Source of the DNA: Cristatella mucedo
Lineage: Eukaryota > Bryozoa > Phylactolaemata > Cristatellidae
Assembly (NCBI GenBank): GCA_009760855.2
Contig: WPIO01000018.1
Coordinates: 6,555,501-6,619,500 of the forward strand
Reading direction: 5' to 3'
Length of the DNA stretch: 64,000 nt
Part shown: positions 11,917 to 19,760 of the stretch, one piece after another
How the letters are laid out: every line of letters begins with the position of its first letter
Position numbering within the stretch: position 1 is the stretch's first letter
Notes under the pieces: model-generated
The model's input: the letters and a program-made list of their open reading frames with translations, nothing else
The model's database searches: none
Told to the model about the DNA's origin: nothing
Made by a program: the position numbers and the translations under genes

Positions 11917-14900
11917 ATTTTGCTATTATTCCATGTTTTAGAGGTTCCTCGGATGATCTCTGTCCATTCACATAGCACCAGGAACAGTGACTGTTCTGCT
12001 CACTGTTATCGGTAGCCAATGGCTACCAATAACATATCATATATACAGGCTTCTTTTTTCAGAACATGCACACTTGCTGGGAAGAGACCTAGTTCACCAA
12101 GAGTGGTGTGCACATGCTTAACTATCATTCTTAGCATCCTTACATACTCGCATACATACGATCACACATAACCCATAAATACACTATTTTCCTAAGATGC
12201 CAGGCACACTTGAGTAGTGCACAGTACTGCACACGAAAATATTTTTTTCTCTCAGCCCGCAAAACACGTCAGTATGCATGCCTTTAACGTGCTGGCACCG
12301 ATTCTTTATGACCATCCTTATCTGGCCAGGCATAGATAATACAATATTATCCTGCCATACCTCATCTGTCTGCTGAAGCACATTCCACCGAAACTGAATT
12401 TTATCGAAAAGGTAAGCTCTGATACAGGCCGAACACCAGTCTCAACCGCTTGTCGATATCGTCGCACAAACGTTCCATTGGTTCGGATCAGATGACCAAG
12501 TCTGCTGCCGCATCAGCATCACACGCGGATTCGTCAGAAAATTTGATTTCGTCAGCTCCACTGTCCTGCCAGTGTGCCTACTTAGGGTCGTTATCTTGCT
12601 CTCAAATATAACGCCTCCCCTAAGCAGAGTATTTAAGCTTTGAAATCGAGAACTTTCGTGATCGACAACAACTTGAGTAAAGTGTTTGTGAAGATGTGAA
12701 GAGTCCGGCTTGGTGCTGCTGCACTCGCTCACCCACTCGCCTGATCCCTGAACCCATCGAATGTTTATGGGATTCAGAAGTGCAGCATGGGCTGCACGGT
12801 GGCCACTGCACATCGGTGGGCCACCGTGCAGCACTTCAGCAAAGAGAGCCACAGCAGAGCTCTGTGCCGTAAAACAGTTAGCGCCACAAAAGCAAGGACA
12901 CGACATACCTCAGGGTCAAGCTCCGTCTTGGCGTACTCTGCAAAACTGCTTCTGTATTCCTCAACCTAAATGACAGAGAGGAAGACACGGCATTCGTAGA
13001 GCACGCAAAGACACCAGAGCAGGCCTGCTGTACAAGATAGAATGGCGACACGGTCCCACCGCCGTAGCCAGCGCGCGACTGACATTTGCTGTTGCAAGCA
13101 GGTCTCACGTCCCATGCAGGGTACTAGTTAGCTTGCAAGAAGACTCGCTGCTCTATCAATGCCACGCTCGTGAAATGAACTCAATGAACAGACTCCAGTG
13201 AGACACAAGCAATGCACGATACTGCCGACAGTCTACCGAAGTGACGGCGGAACATAAACCCGTTGCCTGCCTAGGGCGATGTGCGCCAAGAAAAAGTCCG
13301 AAACAAATTCCTTGCATGTCTGCCTGCTCTTCGGCTTCACAGCTACGGTTGACGGACGGCCCAGCAGAGCCGTCCAATGAATGGTGCCGACGTCGGCATG
13401 CACAGGACCGTGCCACAGGCCTCCACATGTTCGTTCTTAACGCATATGTAATGTATCTCCATCTGTAACTCCACAAAGTCATAAAGACCGTGTGGGTGTT
13501 ACGCAGGAGAGTTTTCTATAGCGCACTCACAGCCTAAGCGGCTTTCGGTACGCATTCGGTACCCAACAGACTTCGTTTCACGCAACAAAGAGAAAGTGGG
13601 AAGCATAGCAGAGTTAGGAGAGCAGTTGAGGTAGTGAGTAGCATAGAAGTAGCAGCTCAGGACCGCTGAAAAAGATGTGCCATAGTCGGCAGTTGGAGAG
13701 TAGATGTCGTTGCGTAAGAATTGTGGAAGAGAGTTCCACAGTCTAGGACCTGCAGAGCTAAAGCTTCTGTCGCCAACTGTCTTTAAGCGGAGGAATGGGA
13801 CAGCTAATTTATTGTCCACACAGGACCTGAGGGCGCGAACAGGCTGAAACTGATGCAGCAGTTCAGCTAGGTATGAAGGAGCCAAGCCGTGGCAGGCCTT
13901 GTGGGTCAGCGTAAGAACTTTGCTCTGTATCCTTTGCTCAACCGGCAACCATCCTAGCTCTTTCAGCAGAGGTGACACGTGCTCAAACCGCAGGGACTTG
14001 AAGACCAGCCTTGCAGCCATATTCATAGTCCGCTGTAGTGGCATAATAGCTTTCTTTGGCAGCCCAGCCAAAAGGGAATTACAATAATCAAGCCGAGACT
14101 GAACTAAAGAGCTACGTAAATGTTTTACAAGCCACTGTGGGAGACTGCTTCTAATCTTGGATAGGGATCGGATGTGATGGCTAGCTGTAGAGGTCTTCTG
14201 AATGAAGCTTTTGAAATTGAGGCAGCTGTCGAACACGACACCTAGATTTCGAGCACGTGGTGAAGGTCGCACAATAGCATCACCTATTAGAACAGCAAAG
14301 CCTTTTAATCCAGCCACACGCTTAGGGTGTCCTATGAGCAGCAGTTCGGTTTTATCGTCATTTAATTTCAGGAAGTTTTCCGACATCTAGGATCGAATAT
14401 CGGCAAGGCAAGCATTCAGTTTCTCAGTTGCTGCAGCAGATTCCGACGGTTTGAATGACAAATACAACTGAGTATCGTCAGCATAGACATGCAAGGCATG
14501 CGAGACTGGGATCGTCACACCATCATCATGTTGAATGGCAGAGCTCGTGACAAGAAAACCCAAGGAGCGATCACGGTAGACGTTAGCCCGACAGTTGCTA
14601 AACCCGCCGCTGAGGCACAAGAGCATTCAGAGGTTCACAGCAATGCGTCTCTTTTGCTGGAGGAGTTGCAACAGCTGCTTCCTGGTTGATCAATGTATGC
14701 TGGAGTATATAAAGTTCTTTCTTACACTGACCCACGAGGCCTGCCACGGCTTGTCTATCCAGTTTCAGCCTCCGCAAACCCTCACGGGTGCAAGCACGGA
14801 CGGTTGACAGCAAAAGCCTTTGCTCTGCAGGTCCCAGACTCAGGAACTCACTTCCTCTATTCTTACGCAGCGACATCTAATCTGCAGCAGCAGCTGCTGC

Positions 14901-17900
14901 CTGTGGCACATCATTTTCAGCCGTCCTGAGCTGCTACTTGCATGCTATCTACTTCTTCGACTGCCCTCACGACTCAGCCATGCCTCTCACAAACTCTTTG
15001 TTACGCGAGACGAAGTCTGTTAGCTACTGCATGCATGTGGAAAGCTGCTTTGACTTTGCATGCGTCACAGGAAATTCTCCCGTGTAACACCCCCCCCGAG
15101 TCTTTGTGGCTATGTGGAATTACAGACGGAGATGTATAACATCACGGAAGATACGCTGCATTACACAGGCTTCCTTCAAGGCTGCTCTGCAGAAGACTGC
15201 AATAAGAAGTAAAAAAAAAATAACCAAAAGTGAAGGTGAGCTGTTTTTATCAGTACAACTTATAATAAAAAACACTAGCTGATTTAACAGCCTCTTTTGT
15301 ATAGCAACAGAAGAGCCTTTACGGCTATCACCACCGCTTGTGGCAGCAATAAAGGATCGCCCACCATAGGATTCAAACCCACGACCTCGGGACCGAGGTC
15401 GTGGAAAGCAAGTGCCTTACCCAGTGGGCCATCACGGCTCACCATAGTGGCAGACGAGTCGTAGAGGCCAGCACTTATATACATAATTATATATAATTCA
15501 TTTATATAACGCCCCAAGAGAACTTAATCTCTATTCAGGCGCTTCACATATGCCTCGGGGCTCGAGCCCACGACCTCAGTCAGACCTTGGTCGGGGCGAG
15601 CACCTTAACCGCTAGACCAAACCAGCTCGGCGACTTCGGCTTGCAGCAACTAATACTAATAAAGAATTGCCTGCTGCAAGACTCGAACTCACGACCTCGG
15701 TCGCAAAGTAAGAGCACTTTACCCTCCGACTGAGATTCAGCGGCCATAATAATAATAATACATTTATTACAGCGCCCTCAGGTAACTCAATCTCTTTCTA
15801 CGCACTATAATTAGCTGCAAAGGAAGCATGATCGAATTGTTAGTGGTAGAATGCTCCATTAGCAATGAAACAAGCGCAACACGGTTAGAGGCCATGCCAG
15901 AAGACTTACTCTCCCGGCCTCAGCGTGGACACTGCAGTCACGTGGACAAGTTGGGCAGCCATTGTGCAACCAAATATAAAGACTGATTGGCTGATTTATC
16001 AGCTTCACGCGAGCAGCATACAAAGGCTGATCGCTATGCGTGCAGTGAGCGATATTCAGACCTGGCTGCTGCACGGCTCGAACCCACGAGCCGGGTCGAG
16101 AAGTTGGAGAGCACCTAACCAGGTAGAGGCCCAACGGCAGGGCACTTGCACGAGCAGGGCCTCCTCGGCTTAGTCGGTTTACCACAGGAGACATGAAAAA
16201 CGTACACCCATCCACTTGATCTTCGTGGCTTAGTAGGACGGCTGGGGACACAAACAGGTGCACATGCACTTACAACGTACATAATAATAATAATAATAAT
16301 ACATTGGATAAACCACCCTCAGAGAACTCAACCTCTTTTCAGACACTTTACAATTGCAGCAAAGGAAGCACTAATGTCAAACTTGGTGTCAATAATGTCA
16401 AGCTAAGTTTTAATAATGTCAAACTTAGCACGGACTCTCTGCCTTATTGCTAACAGAAGTAGGTCGGCCCAGACCTCAGTTAGACCCATAAAGACACAAG
16501 CACGTGGGAGTGTGAGTGTGCGAGCGTTCCCCAAACGAGGGCATTCACACGAGCGCACATGCGCAAGCCCAAACGTAAGAGTGAGCTCACACTTTGCCAA
16601 AATATGCATCTTTGCATCATATGCATCTTCACAAATGTATGAATTGACAGTGGGTAGATCGCTGTTAGAAACAGAAACGAATCTGGTTAGAGTCGAAGAC
16701 GCTGGCTATATGCACGTTTACAAAGCGGACACCTCGAGAGCACGAGGTGGCCGCAGCCAGGCTCTCAAATAAATAAATAAATATATGTATATATAATTAA
16801 TTTGTATAGCACCCTAAGAGAACTTAATCTCTATTCAGGTACTGCACATATACCTCCGGGGTCGAGCCCACGACCCCAGCCAGACCTTGGTACGGGCGAG
16901 CACCTTAACCACTGAACCAAACCAGGTCTAAGCTAAAGTGCCCGTCGCTATTTCCACTGGCCCCACAGTGCTGCTTCATGCAATACCTCATATGAATGCA
17001 AGAGATATATGCACTTTCTACGTATATGCAATGCAATGCAAATTACATCCGTTTATAACTCCACAAAGACACAAGGACAAACTGGGCGTTATGATCAAGA
17101 GTTTTCCAGAGCATAACTGAAATTTTAAGCAGCTTTCTTTCTGCACGGACTAAAGTGAAAGTGAGAAGCATAGCTAAGTCAGGAGGGCAGTCGAGGAAGT
17201 GAGTAGCTTCGAAATAGCAGCTCACATGAGAAGGAAGGATGTGCCACAGTTGGCAGCAGGAAGAGAAGAGATGTCGCGCAAGAATTGCTGAAGTGATGTC
17301 ACAAAGTACAGGACCTGCAGAGCACAAGTTTCTCTCGCCAGCGGTCTCTGAGGTCGATGAATGGAGCAATTCTCCAATGCATTCTCCACTGAGGCCGCGA
17401 GGGTACGCAAGGAGGCTGAAGCCGGTGCAGCGATTCGGCTGCGTGCGAAGGAGCCAAGCAACGGCAGACCACGTGGCCCAGAGTAAGCTTCGACGAGTTG
17501 AAAGCCGCAAGGATGCAGCAATGAAAGCCTAAACGGCTCTAAATCGCCGAGGCATGCAGTCAAGGATGCGCAGGGCAAAAGCATGCCTCGCCAGGCGACG
17601 TCAAGCTGCTACAGCGAGGGACAGCTCAGCATCCAGCGCGGAGCAGAGAGCAAAAGAAGGCAGAGAGAGCAGCTGCCACCATGCACAGCTCCGAAGGGGC
17701 GCCTATTCCCTCCTCACGCACGCACGCAGAGACACGCCTCACAGGCTGAGCGTTCGATGATGAATCGCTGCCCTATGCTGCCAGAGGCTAAGGGGCCACG
17801 CACGAAAGGGGGGACGACTCCAGGCTCCAAGTATTTCGGGCGTAGCGAGTGCTGCACAGCAACGGCAGCAGCAGCCACAAGAAGCGAGAGCGACTGCGAC

Positions 17901-19326
17901 GTTTGTCTTGAAGGACCGAGTTCGCTATGCCGACCAGTTAGACAGCCACGCCCACCCTTCGTAGAAAATCCGAGGAAGAATCGGTTCCGGGCAGAGGCGG
18001 AGGGTATGGGGTCTTGTGAACTGTGCAACTCCATTCGAGGTCCGTTTTTAGTTATCTGTTTATCAAACAAAGCTCTTCCGGTTCCGTGCGAGCACAACGA
18101 ATTTAACTCATTTGCGTTGGCCTTGAACCGAAGCGTCGACCAATGCACTTGCGCCGATAGATGCCCTAATCTGCTATGCAGAAGGGCAAAAGAACCAGCA
18201 GCAACGGTGCAAGAAGCAGTGTGCACCCACCGAGCGACCGTGGGGGGGGGGGTTGGTGGTGCTGCAAGCAGTTTCGGGCCACACACGAGGGGCAGCCTGC
18301 TGGCATCCTCGTCTTGAGCGCCTTATTACAGCGAGTCCACTAGCACTGCTGCTGTTGCTGCTGCAAGTGGCAGACCGAGCTGACAAATCAGCTCCGAAGC
18401 AGGCGACAAGTTGACGCACAGCGCAGACAGACACCAGGCTGAGCCGAGCCGAAACACTTACGCCAACGCCAGTGTGCGCGATGCCAGCAGCGTCGAGCTC
18501 TGCGCCCATCGCCGGATTGCCAATCATGTACACCTTGCCAGCGAAATTGACAACGCTCTTCAGGTACGACGCTGCGAGCCAGGCGGTGCAGATGATTTCT
18601 CGCTAAAAGAAAGACAACCAAGACATGGCGGCCGGCAGCACCAGCGCTCCTCGTCGGCGATGGCTTTCGGCCTGGAGCCAAGGCGAGCGCTCCGGCGAGC
18701 GCACTCGCTCGCCCCACCTCTTCGACTTGAAAACCCAGCGCGCCGCAGCGCTCGGCATACTGGCTTCTCGTCTTCGTGCTGTTATTGGTGATGAAGTACA
18801 CTTTCTTTCCCTACAAAGAGCCGCGCGGGGACGGCGAGCGTCGCGACGTCGGCCTGCTCGCGGAAGCGAGGAGCAACGCGCACGCGCTCGCCGTCGCGCC
18901 GCGCACCAGCTCTCTCAGCCGCCGCAGCGTCCCGACGGCGTTGCCGATGGGCACGTTCGCCTCGTCCCACAGGACACCTGCGGCGGAAATGCGCTCGACC
19001 AGCTCGGATCGGCGAAGCGAGCAGGCCGAACGAACGGCGTGCGACGCACGCGCCTAGCGGCGGGAGCGCGCCGCCAGGCGCGGGCGGCAAAGGCGTCGAA
19101 GTCACGGCGGCGGCCCGAGCTGCGGCGGTCCGTCGTGTCGCGGGCACGCGCGGCCCAACCTCGGTCCGAAGCAGCGACGGCAACCGGCGAGAGCGAGAGA
19201 GAGCGAGCGAGCGAGCGGCAATGCCGCGCCGAAATAAGCTTTCGAACCGTCGCAGTCGAAAAGAAATGTCTTGAAGCGGCCGAGGAGCTGCTTCGCTACT
19301 TCGGCATTCACCAAACGGATACCCAT
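1459..19326 (-). CDS. PGP: HAD-family phosphatase, PGP/PDXP-like (8 exons, 314 aa)
   Basis: Spliced gene with coding exons 19326-19248, 18977-18907, 18810-18718, 18602-18462, 12965-12909, 9636-9489, 3107-2963 and 1669-1459, all with GT-AG borders and compatible phases. The 314-residue product matches the eukaryotic phosphoglycolate/glycerol-3-phosphate and pyridoxal phosphatase family in length and order. HAD motif I is FDCDG (nucleophile D24, acid/base D26), motif II is ITNNS (57-61), motif III Lys is in VGKPE (K218), and motif IV is GDRLDTD (D244, D249), which binds the Mg ion. The C2-type cap lies between motifs II and III and includes VGYDPYINYMK and GCLFVGTN. Known members are cytosolic enzymes that hydrolyse 2-phosphoglycolate, glycerol-3-phosphate or pyridoxal 5'-phosphate; the substrate here cannot be fixed from sequence. 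The ATG at 19326 is the first in-frame ATG. No frameshift or missing catalytic residue was seen. Confidence 0.93.
1670..2962 (-). other. Phosphatase intron 7
   Basis: No gene or clear mobile element seen. It holds a short poly-G tract near 1851-1861 and an AT-rich run near 2412-2475. Confidence 0.7.
2963..3107 (-). CDS. PGP: Phosphatase exon 7 (HAD motifs III and IV start)
   Basis: Encodes G197 to the first two bases of R245: GTGSIIEFVATAAEKHP, VYVGKPEVLIRDIL and TTLMIGDR. K218 in VGKPE is the motif III lysine and D244 starts motif IV. Acceptor TTTCTAG; donor GTATGA. Confidence 0.93.
4085..4800 (-). mobile_element. LINE-B 3' fragment, interrupted by SINE-1
   Basis: The minus strand reads the LINE-B reverse-transcriptase C-terminus (LPVDQRIQSKV, LTHKACHGL, CVDNKLAV-like, GDRSFSS-like) and its 3' UTR ending in the CTCCATCTGTAACTCC complement at the left. 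A tRNA-headed SINE at 4241-4389 splits it: LINE-B sequence stops after ...CACACAACAAAA and resumes at AACAAAGAGAAAGTG, where the intact copy at 13.5 kb is continuous. The ORF is broken. Confidence 0.8.
4241..4389 (+). mobile_element. SINE-1 (tRNA head, LINE-A tail)
   Basis: The head has A-box TGGTCTAGCGG and B-box GGGCTCGAGCC, as in tRNA-derived SINEs. The 3' part carries the LINE-A terminal hairpin arms GCGCC...GGCGC followed by an AT-rich tail. It is inserted in the minus-strand LINE-B copy, with AACAAA-like target duplication on both sides. Confidence 0.85.
5137..5172. repeat. 36-bp near-perfect palindrome
   Basis: GTGCGTGCCAG-c-AAGTGG followed directly by CCACTT-a-CTGGCACGCAC: two 18-base arms with one mismatch and no loop. 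It lies in phosphatase intron 6 with no recognised element around it. Confidence 0.8.
5698..6985 (+). mobile_element. Decayed LINE-A, interrupted
   Basis: 5698-5935 reads like LINE-A (FVTSRLDFGNSL, LQLVQNSAA) and 6676-6985 continues with the later block (RIDF..LSLTFR, LESLPT). Between them lie about 740 bp that are not LINE-A and carry a 150-bp direct repeat. Many stops; an old copy. Confidence 0.55.
5935..6640 (+). repeat. Direct repeat pair, about 150 bp each
   Basis: About 5935-6085 and 6488-6640 match closely: both contain CGCCTGTAGA, GTGGCCAGTCTGAGC, AAAGCGAGTCAAAGTGG and TCTGCAGACAGCA. Same orientation, about 550 bp apart. Confidence 0.7.
7515..7640 (-). mobile_element. Probable SINE-1 remnant
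   Basis: Holds the minus-strand B-box complement GGGCTCGAGCCCA, a GAACTTAATG block like the SINE-1 tail, and GTATAGCA upstream. Heavily diverged. Confidence 0.35.
7831..8362 (-). mobile_element. LINE-A 3' fragment with (AAT)n tail
   Basis: The minus strand reads LPHQAKRRTTRFSES, LPIPRTNLKS, SSYAPKAWNSLPTC, then the LINE-A 3' UTR (CATGCTGCCACTAACC-type blocks) and the terminal hairpin. The (AAT)n run at 7831-7869 is the target-side tail. 5'-truncated. Confidence 0.85.
8476..8797 (+). mobile_element. LINE-A 3' fragment
   Basis: The plus strand carries the end of the LINE-A ORF (TATGCTCCCAAA, CACTTCCGTCTGGCGTCACGA), the three-block 3' UTR and a degenerate terminal hairpin before ATTATTATTATCAT. 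It lies head to head with the minus copy at 7831-8362. Confidence 0.8.
8800..9488. other. Phosphatase intron 6, 5' part; no feature
   Basis: No element recognised; a poly-G run near 9386-9397 is the only landmark before exon 6. Confidence 0.5.
9489..9636 (-). CDS. PGP: Phosphatase exon 6 (cap domain)
   Basis: Encodes residues 148-196 and the first base of codon 197: VNCVVVGYDPYINYMK, RPGCLFVGTNCDSYLPSEG, VRVP. The block GYDxxxxYxK...PGCLFVGTN is characteristic of the PGP/PDXP cap. Acceptor CTCCCTCCAG; donor GTGCGC. Phase 1 matches the start of exon 7. Confidence 0.93.
9685..9706. repeat. (CT)n microsatellite
   Basis: About 11 CT units just upstream (minus sense) of phosphatase exon 6. On the minus strand it reads GA and ends about 50 bases before the CCTCCAG acceptor. 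Confidence 0.9.
9936..10035. repeat. (GGAA)n-type microsatellite
   Basis: About 100 bp of imperfect GGAA/GGCA tetranucleotide repeat in phosphatase intron 5. The long ORFs seen on both strands here are low-complexity artefacts. Confidence 0.95.
10036..11570. other. Phosphatase intron 5, unannotated part
   Basis: G-rich runs near 10207-10228, then about 1.3 kb of AT-rich sequence. No coding exon, SINE or LINE recognised. Confidence 0.5.
11571..11985 (-). mobile_element. LINE-A reverse-transcriptase fragment split by (TA)n
   Basis: The minus strand matches the LINE-A RT core around the catalytic loop (complements of CATAGAAGTAAGAGCC and GGCAAGAGGGCGAGTATA), then the block before PQGS (AGAGGTTCCTCGGATGATCT). 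An AT-rich stretch with (TA)n at about 11871-11914 separates the halves. Confidence 0.7.
11871..11914. repeat. (TA)n microsatellite
   Basis: About 22 TA units inside a LINE-A copy. Confidence 0.9.
11986..12908. other. Phosphatase intron 5, region beside exon 5
   Basis: No mobile element identified. The only structure noted is the hairpin at 12791-12832. Confidence 0.5.
12791..12832. repeat. 14-bp perfect inverted repeat (hairpin)
   Basis: GCTGCACGGTGGCC at 12791-12804 pairs exactly with 12819-12832 across a 14-base loop. It lies 77 bases inside intron 5 from the exon 5 donor. Confidence 0.8.
12909..12965 (-). CDS. PGP: Phosphatase exon 5 (57 bp)
   Basis: A 19-codon exon, VEEYRSSFAEYAKTELDPE, between acceptor TCATTTAG and donor GTATGT. 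It fills the gap between GVG of exon 4 and VNCVVVGYD of exon 6 in phase 0; ELDPEV-x-VVVGYD is the expected cap-domain order. Found by reading the minus strand between the neighbours, because it is too short to stand out alone. Confidence 0.85.
13446..14545 (-). mobile_element. LINE-B, longest copy (RT with YADD, one stop)
   Basis: The minus strand reads VYADDTQLYLSF, the reverse-transcriptase catalytic motif, then after one in-frame TAG (14389-14387) an open 295-residue stretch: NFLKLNDDKTELLLIG, LDYCNSLLAGLPKKAI, LGWLPVEQRIQSKVLTLTHK, PRLWNSLPQFLRNDIYSP, and the 3' end AIENSPA. The TAG sits where a Trp codon is expected (LADIR-S-x-MSENF). The 3' UTR ends in the complement of GGAGTTACAGATGGAGATAC. 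The fingers domain, PQGS motif and endonuclease are missing. Confidence 0.88.
14720..15150 (+). mobile_element. Diverged LINE-B 3' end
   Basis: Plus-strand match to LINE-B (TTACACTGACCCACGAGGCCTGCCACGGCTTG, in parts), AGGTCCCAGACTCAGGAACTC, GAGACGAAGTCTGTTAGC and the 3' block ending GAATTACAGACGGAGATG. A GC-richer, older subfamily than the 13.4 kb copy. Confidence 0.7.
15270..15445 (-). mobile_element. SINE-2 (tRNA-derived)
   Basis: The minus strand begins GGTGAGCCGTGATGGCCCAC with A-box-like GGCCCACTGGG and B-box-like GGGTTTGAATCC, then CACAAGCGGTGGTGATAGCC and AAGAGGCTGTTAAATC. The same element lies on the plus strand at 57855-58045. Confidence 0.8.
15475..15634 (-). mobile_element. SINE-1
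   Basis: The minus strand has CTGGTTTGGTCTAGCGG (A-box), GGGCTCGAGCCCC (B-box) and the LINE-A-type tail GCGCCTGAATAGAGATTAAG...GGGGCG, then AT-rich sequence. Well preserved. Confidence 0.88.
15645..15746 (-). mobile_element. SINE-3 (tRNA-like head)
   Basis: The minus strand reads GCTGAATCTCAGTCGGAGGG (A-box-like) and GAGTTCGAGTCTTGCAGC (B-box), with tRNA-like spacing. Not alignable to SINE-1 or SINE-2 outside the boxes. Confidence 0.55.
15747..15897 (-). mobile_element. LINE-A 3' tip
   Basis: (AAT)n, then the complement of the terminal hairpin (GCGCCCTCAGGTAACTCAATCTC) and the first 3' UTR blocks. Very short truncated insertion. Confidence 0.75.
15985..16170 (-). mobile_element. tRNA-derived SINE, SINE-2-like
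   Basis: The minus strand has CTACCTGGTTAGGTGCTC (A-box region) and GTGGGTTCGAGCCGTGCAGC (B-box), with a CTGATAAATCAGCC-type 3' part resembling SINE-2. Confidence 0.55.
16281..16378 (-). mobile_element. LINE-A 3' tip
   Basis: (AAT)n followed by the complement of the LINE-A terminal hairpin (CACCCTCAGAGAACTCAACC). Confidence 0.7.
16375..16430. repeat. Three imperfect AATGTCAA repeats
   Basis: AATGTCAAACTTGG, AATGTCAAGCTAAG and AATGTCAAACTTAG follow each other with short spacers. Confidence 0.7.
16775..16930 (-). mobile_element. SINE-1
   Basis: The minus strand shows TGGTTTGGTTCAGTGGTTAAGG (A-box region), a GGGCTCGACCCC B-box and the LINE-A-like tail GAGATTAAGTTCTCTTAGGG, then (AAAT)n at the low-coordinate end. 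Confidence 0.82.
17030..17500 (-). mobile_element. Diverged LINE-B 3' end
   Basis: The minus strand has the 3' end complement of CATCCGTTTATAACTCCACA, the AGCAGCTTTC and AAAGTGAGAAGCATAGC blocks and a decayed C-terminus. No intact reading frame. Confidence 0.75.
17540..18461. other. Phosphatase intron 4, GC-rich part
   Basis: GC-rich with long overlapping ORFs on both strands that match no family I know, most likely compositional. Contains a poly-G run at 18241-18251 and a short CTG-rich run near 18345-18366. Confidence 0.45.
18462..18602 (-). CDS. PGP: Phosphatase exon 4
   Basis: Encodes residues 82-128 (REIICTAWLAASYLK, then GKVYMIGNPAMGAEL and GIAHTGVG), the first part of the cap domain. 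Acceptor TTCTTTTAG and donor GTAAGTG are both strong. The intron that follows is 5.5 kb and repeat-filled. Confidence 0.92.
18718..18810 (-). CDS. PGP: Phosphatase exon 3 (HAD motif II)
   Basis: Encodes residues 51-81. GKKVYFITNNSTKTR contains HAD motif II and is the most diagnostic block of the family; YAERCGALGF follows. Acceptor TTTGTAG; donor GTGGGG. Both borders are phase 0, and the flanking introns are 96 and 115 bp, so exons 1-4 form a compact cluster. Confidence 0.93.
18907..18977 (-). CDS. PGP: Phosphatase exon 2
   Basis: Encodes residues 27-50 (GVLWDEANVPIG, then TLRRLREL). The GVLW that follows DCD in this family is restored exactly by the splice. Acceptor CCGCAG; donor GTGCGC directly after the REL codons. 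The following intron is only 96 bp. Confidence 0.9.
19248..19326 (-). CDS. PGP: Phosphatase exon 1 (start, HAD motif I)
   Basis: Encodes residues 1-26 plus one base, beginning MGIRLVNAEVAKQLLGRF and ending in FLFDCD, so the Gly of the DxDG catalytic motif is split by the intron. The donor is GTTCGA, weaker than the usual GTAAGT. The next upstream in-frame start is only a GTG at 19422, so the ATG at 19326 is preferred. Confidence 0.93.
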
Positions 19327-19529
19327 GGAAAAGCGGCGGCGGAGGTCGACGGCGAGCAGAGATCGGGCAGCGTGACCTTCACCTCGGCCGGCTTGAGAAC
19401 CACGCCCTCGATCGGCCTTCACCTTCGATGGAGGCGTGCCGTGCGCGGCGTCCGCGGCTCGCCTGCTCTTCCTCTCGCGCCACTCGGTCTCCGCGGATGG
19501 AGACGGTAGCCTGAGAGCTGGAGCGTGCT
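19327..19529. promoter_or_regulatory. Candidate bidirectional promoter, CpG-rich
   Basis: 203 bp separate the minus-strand phosphatase ATG (19326) from the plus-strand tetraspanin ATG (19530). The stretch is GC-rich with many CpGs, has no TATA box on either strand, and the CpG-rich sequence continues into both first exons. Divergent genes this close usually share a promoter; transcription start sites cannot be placed from sequence. Confidence 0.6.
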
Positions 19530-19760
19530 ATGGCCGCCCCGTATGCGCCGGCTGCTGCGATAAATGGCCACGATAAAGTGCCTATCGCGGTGAAAGCGCC
19601 CATGTTCGAAGTTCACGCCGGTGCGGCCGATCGTTTGCCGACCGTCGGCGGCGAGTCGCAGGGCCGCCGAGCCTCCGCGTCAGCCCCGCAGTTCTCAGAC
19701 GCCAGTGACGCCCTTAGCAGATGGCAATGCGTAAACACATCCTACTACTCAATCGTGGTG
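19530..19760 (+). CDS. Tetraspanin exon 1 (inferred)
   Basis: The ATG at 19530 has G at -3 and +4, and an in-frame TGA at 19512-19514 fixes it as the first start. The exon gives 77 residues ending SRWQCVNTSYYSIVV before the strong donor GTAAGTAGG. Phase 0 and the hydrophobic end join exon 2 (ITGLSLVIYG) to make one 21-residue membrane segment. No competing first exon was found in the 6.2 kb intron. The Ala/Pro-rich start is not itself diagnostic. Confidence 0.65.

Noticed and set aside
17583-18317. 244-codon plus-strand ORF
   Set aside because: No domain, overlaps an equally long minus ORF in GC-rich intron; treated as compositional.
18625-19509. 294-codon plus-strand ORF across the phosphatase exons
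   Set aside because: It lies opposite phosphatase exons 1-3, is Arg/Ala-rich and has no domain; a GC-driven shadow.
19379-19603. Minus-strand ORF (MGAFTAIGTLSWPFIAAAGA...) upstream of the phosphatase ATG
   Set aside because: Hydrophobic start, but it overlaps the inferred tetraspanin exon 1 and continues as Arg-rich sequence; at most an upstream ORF.
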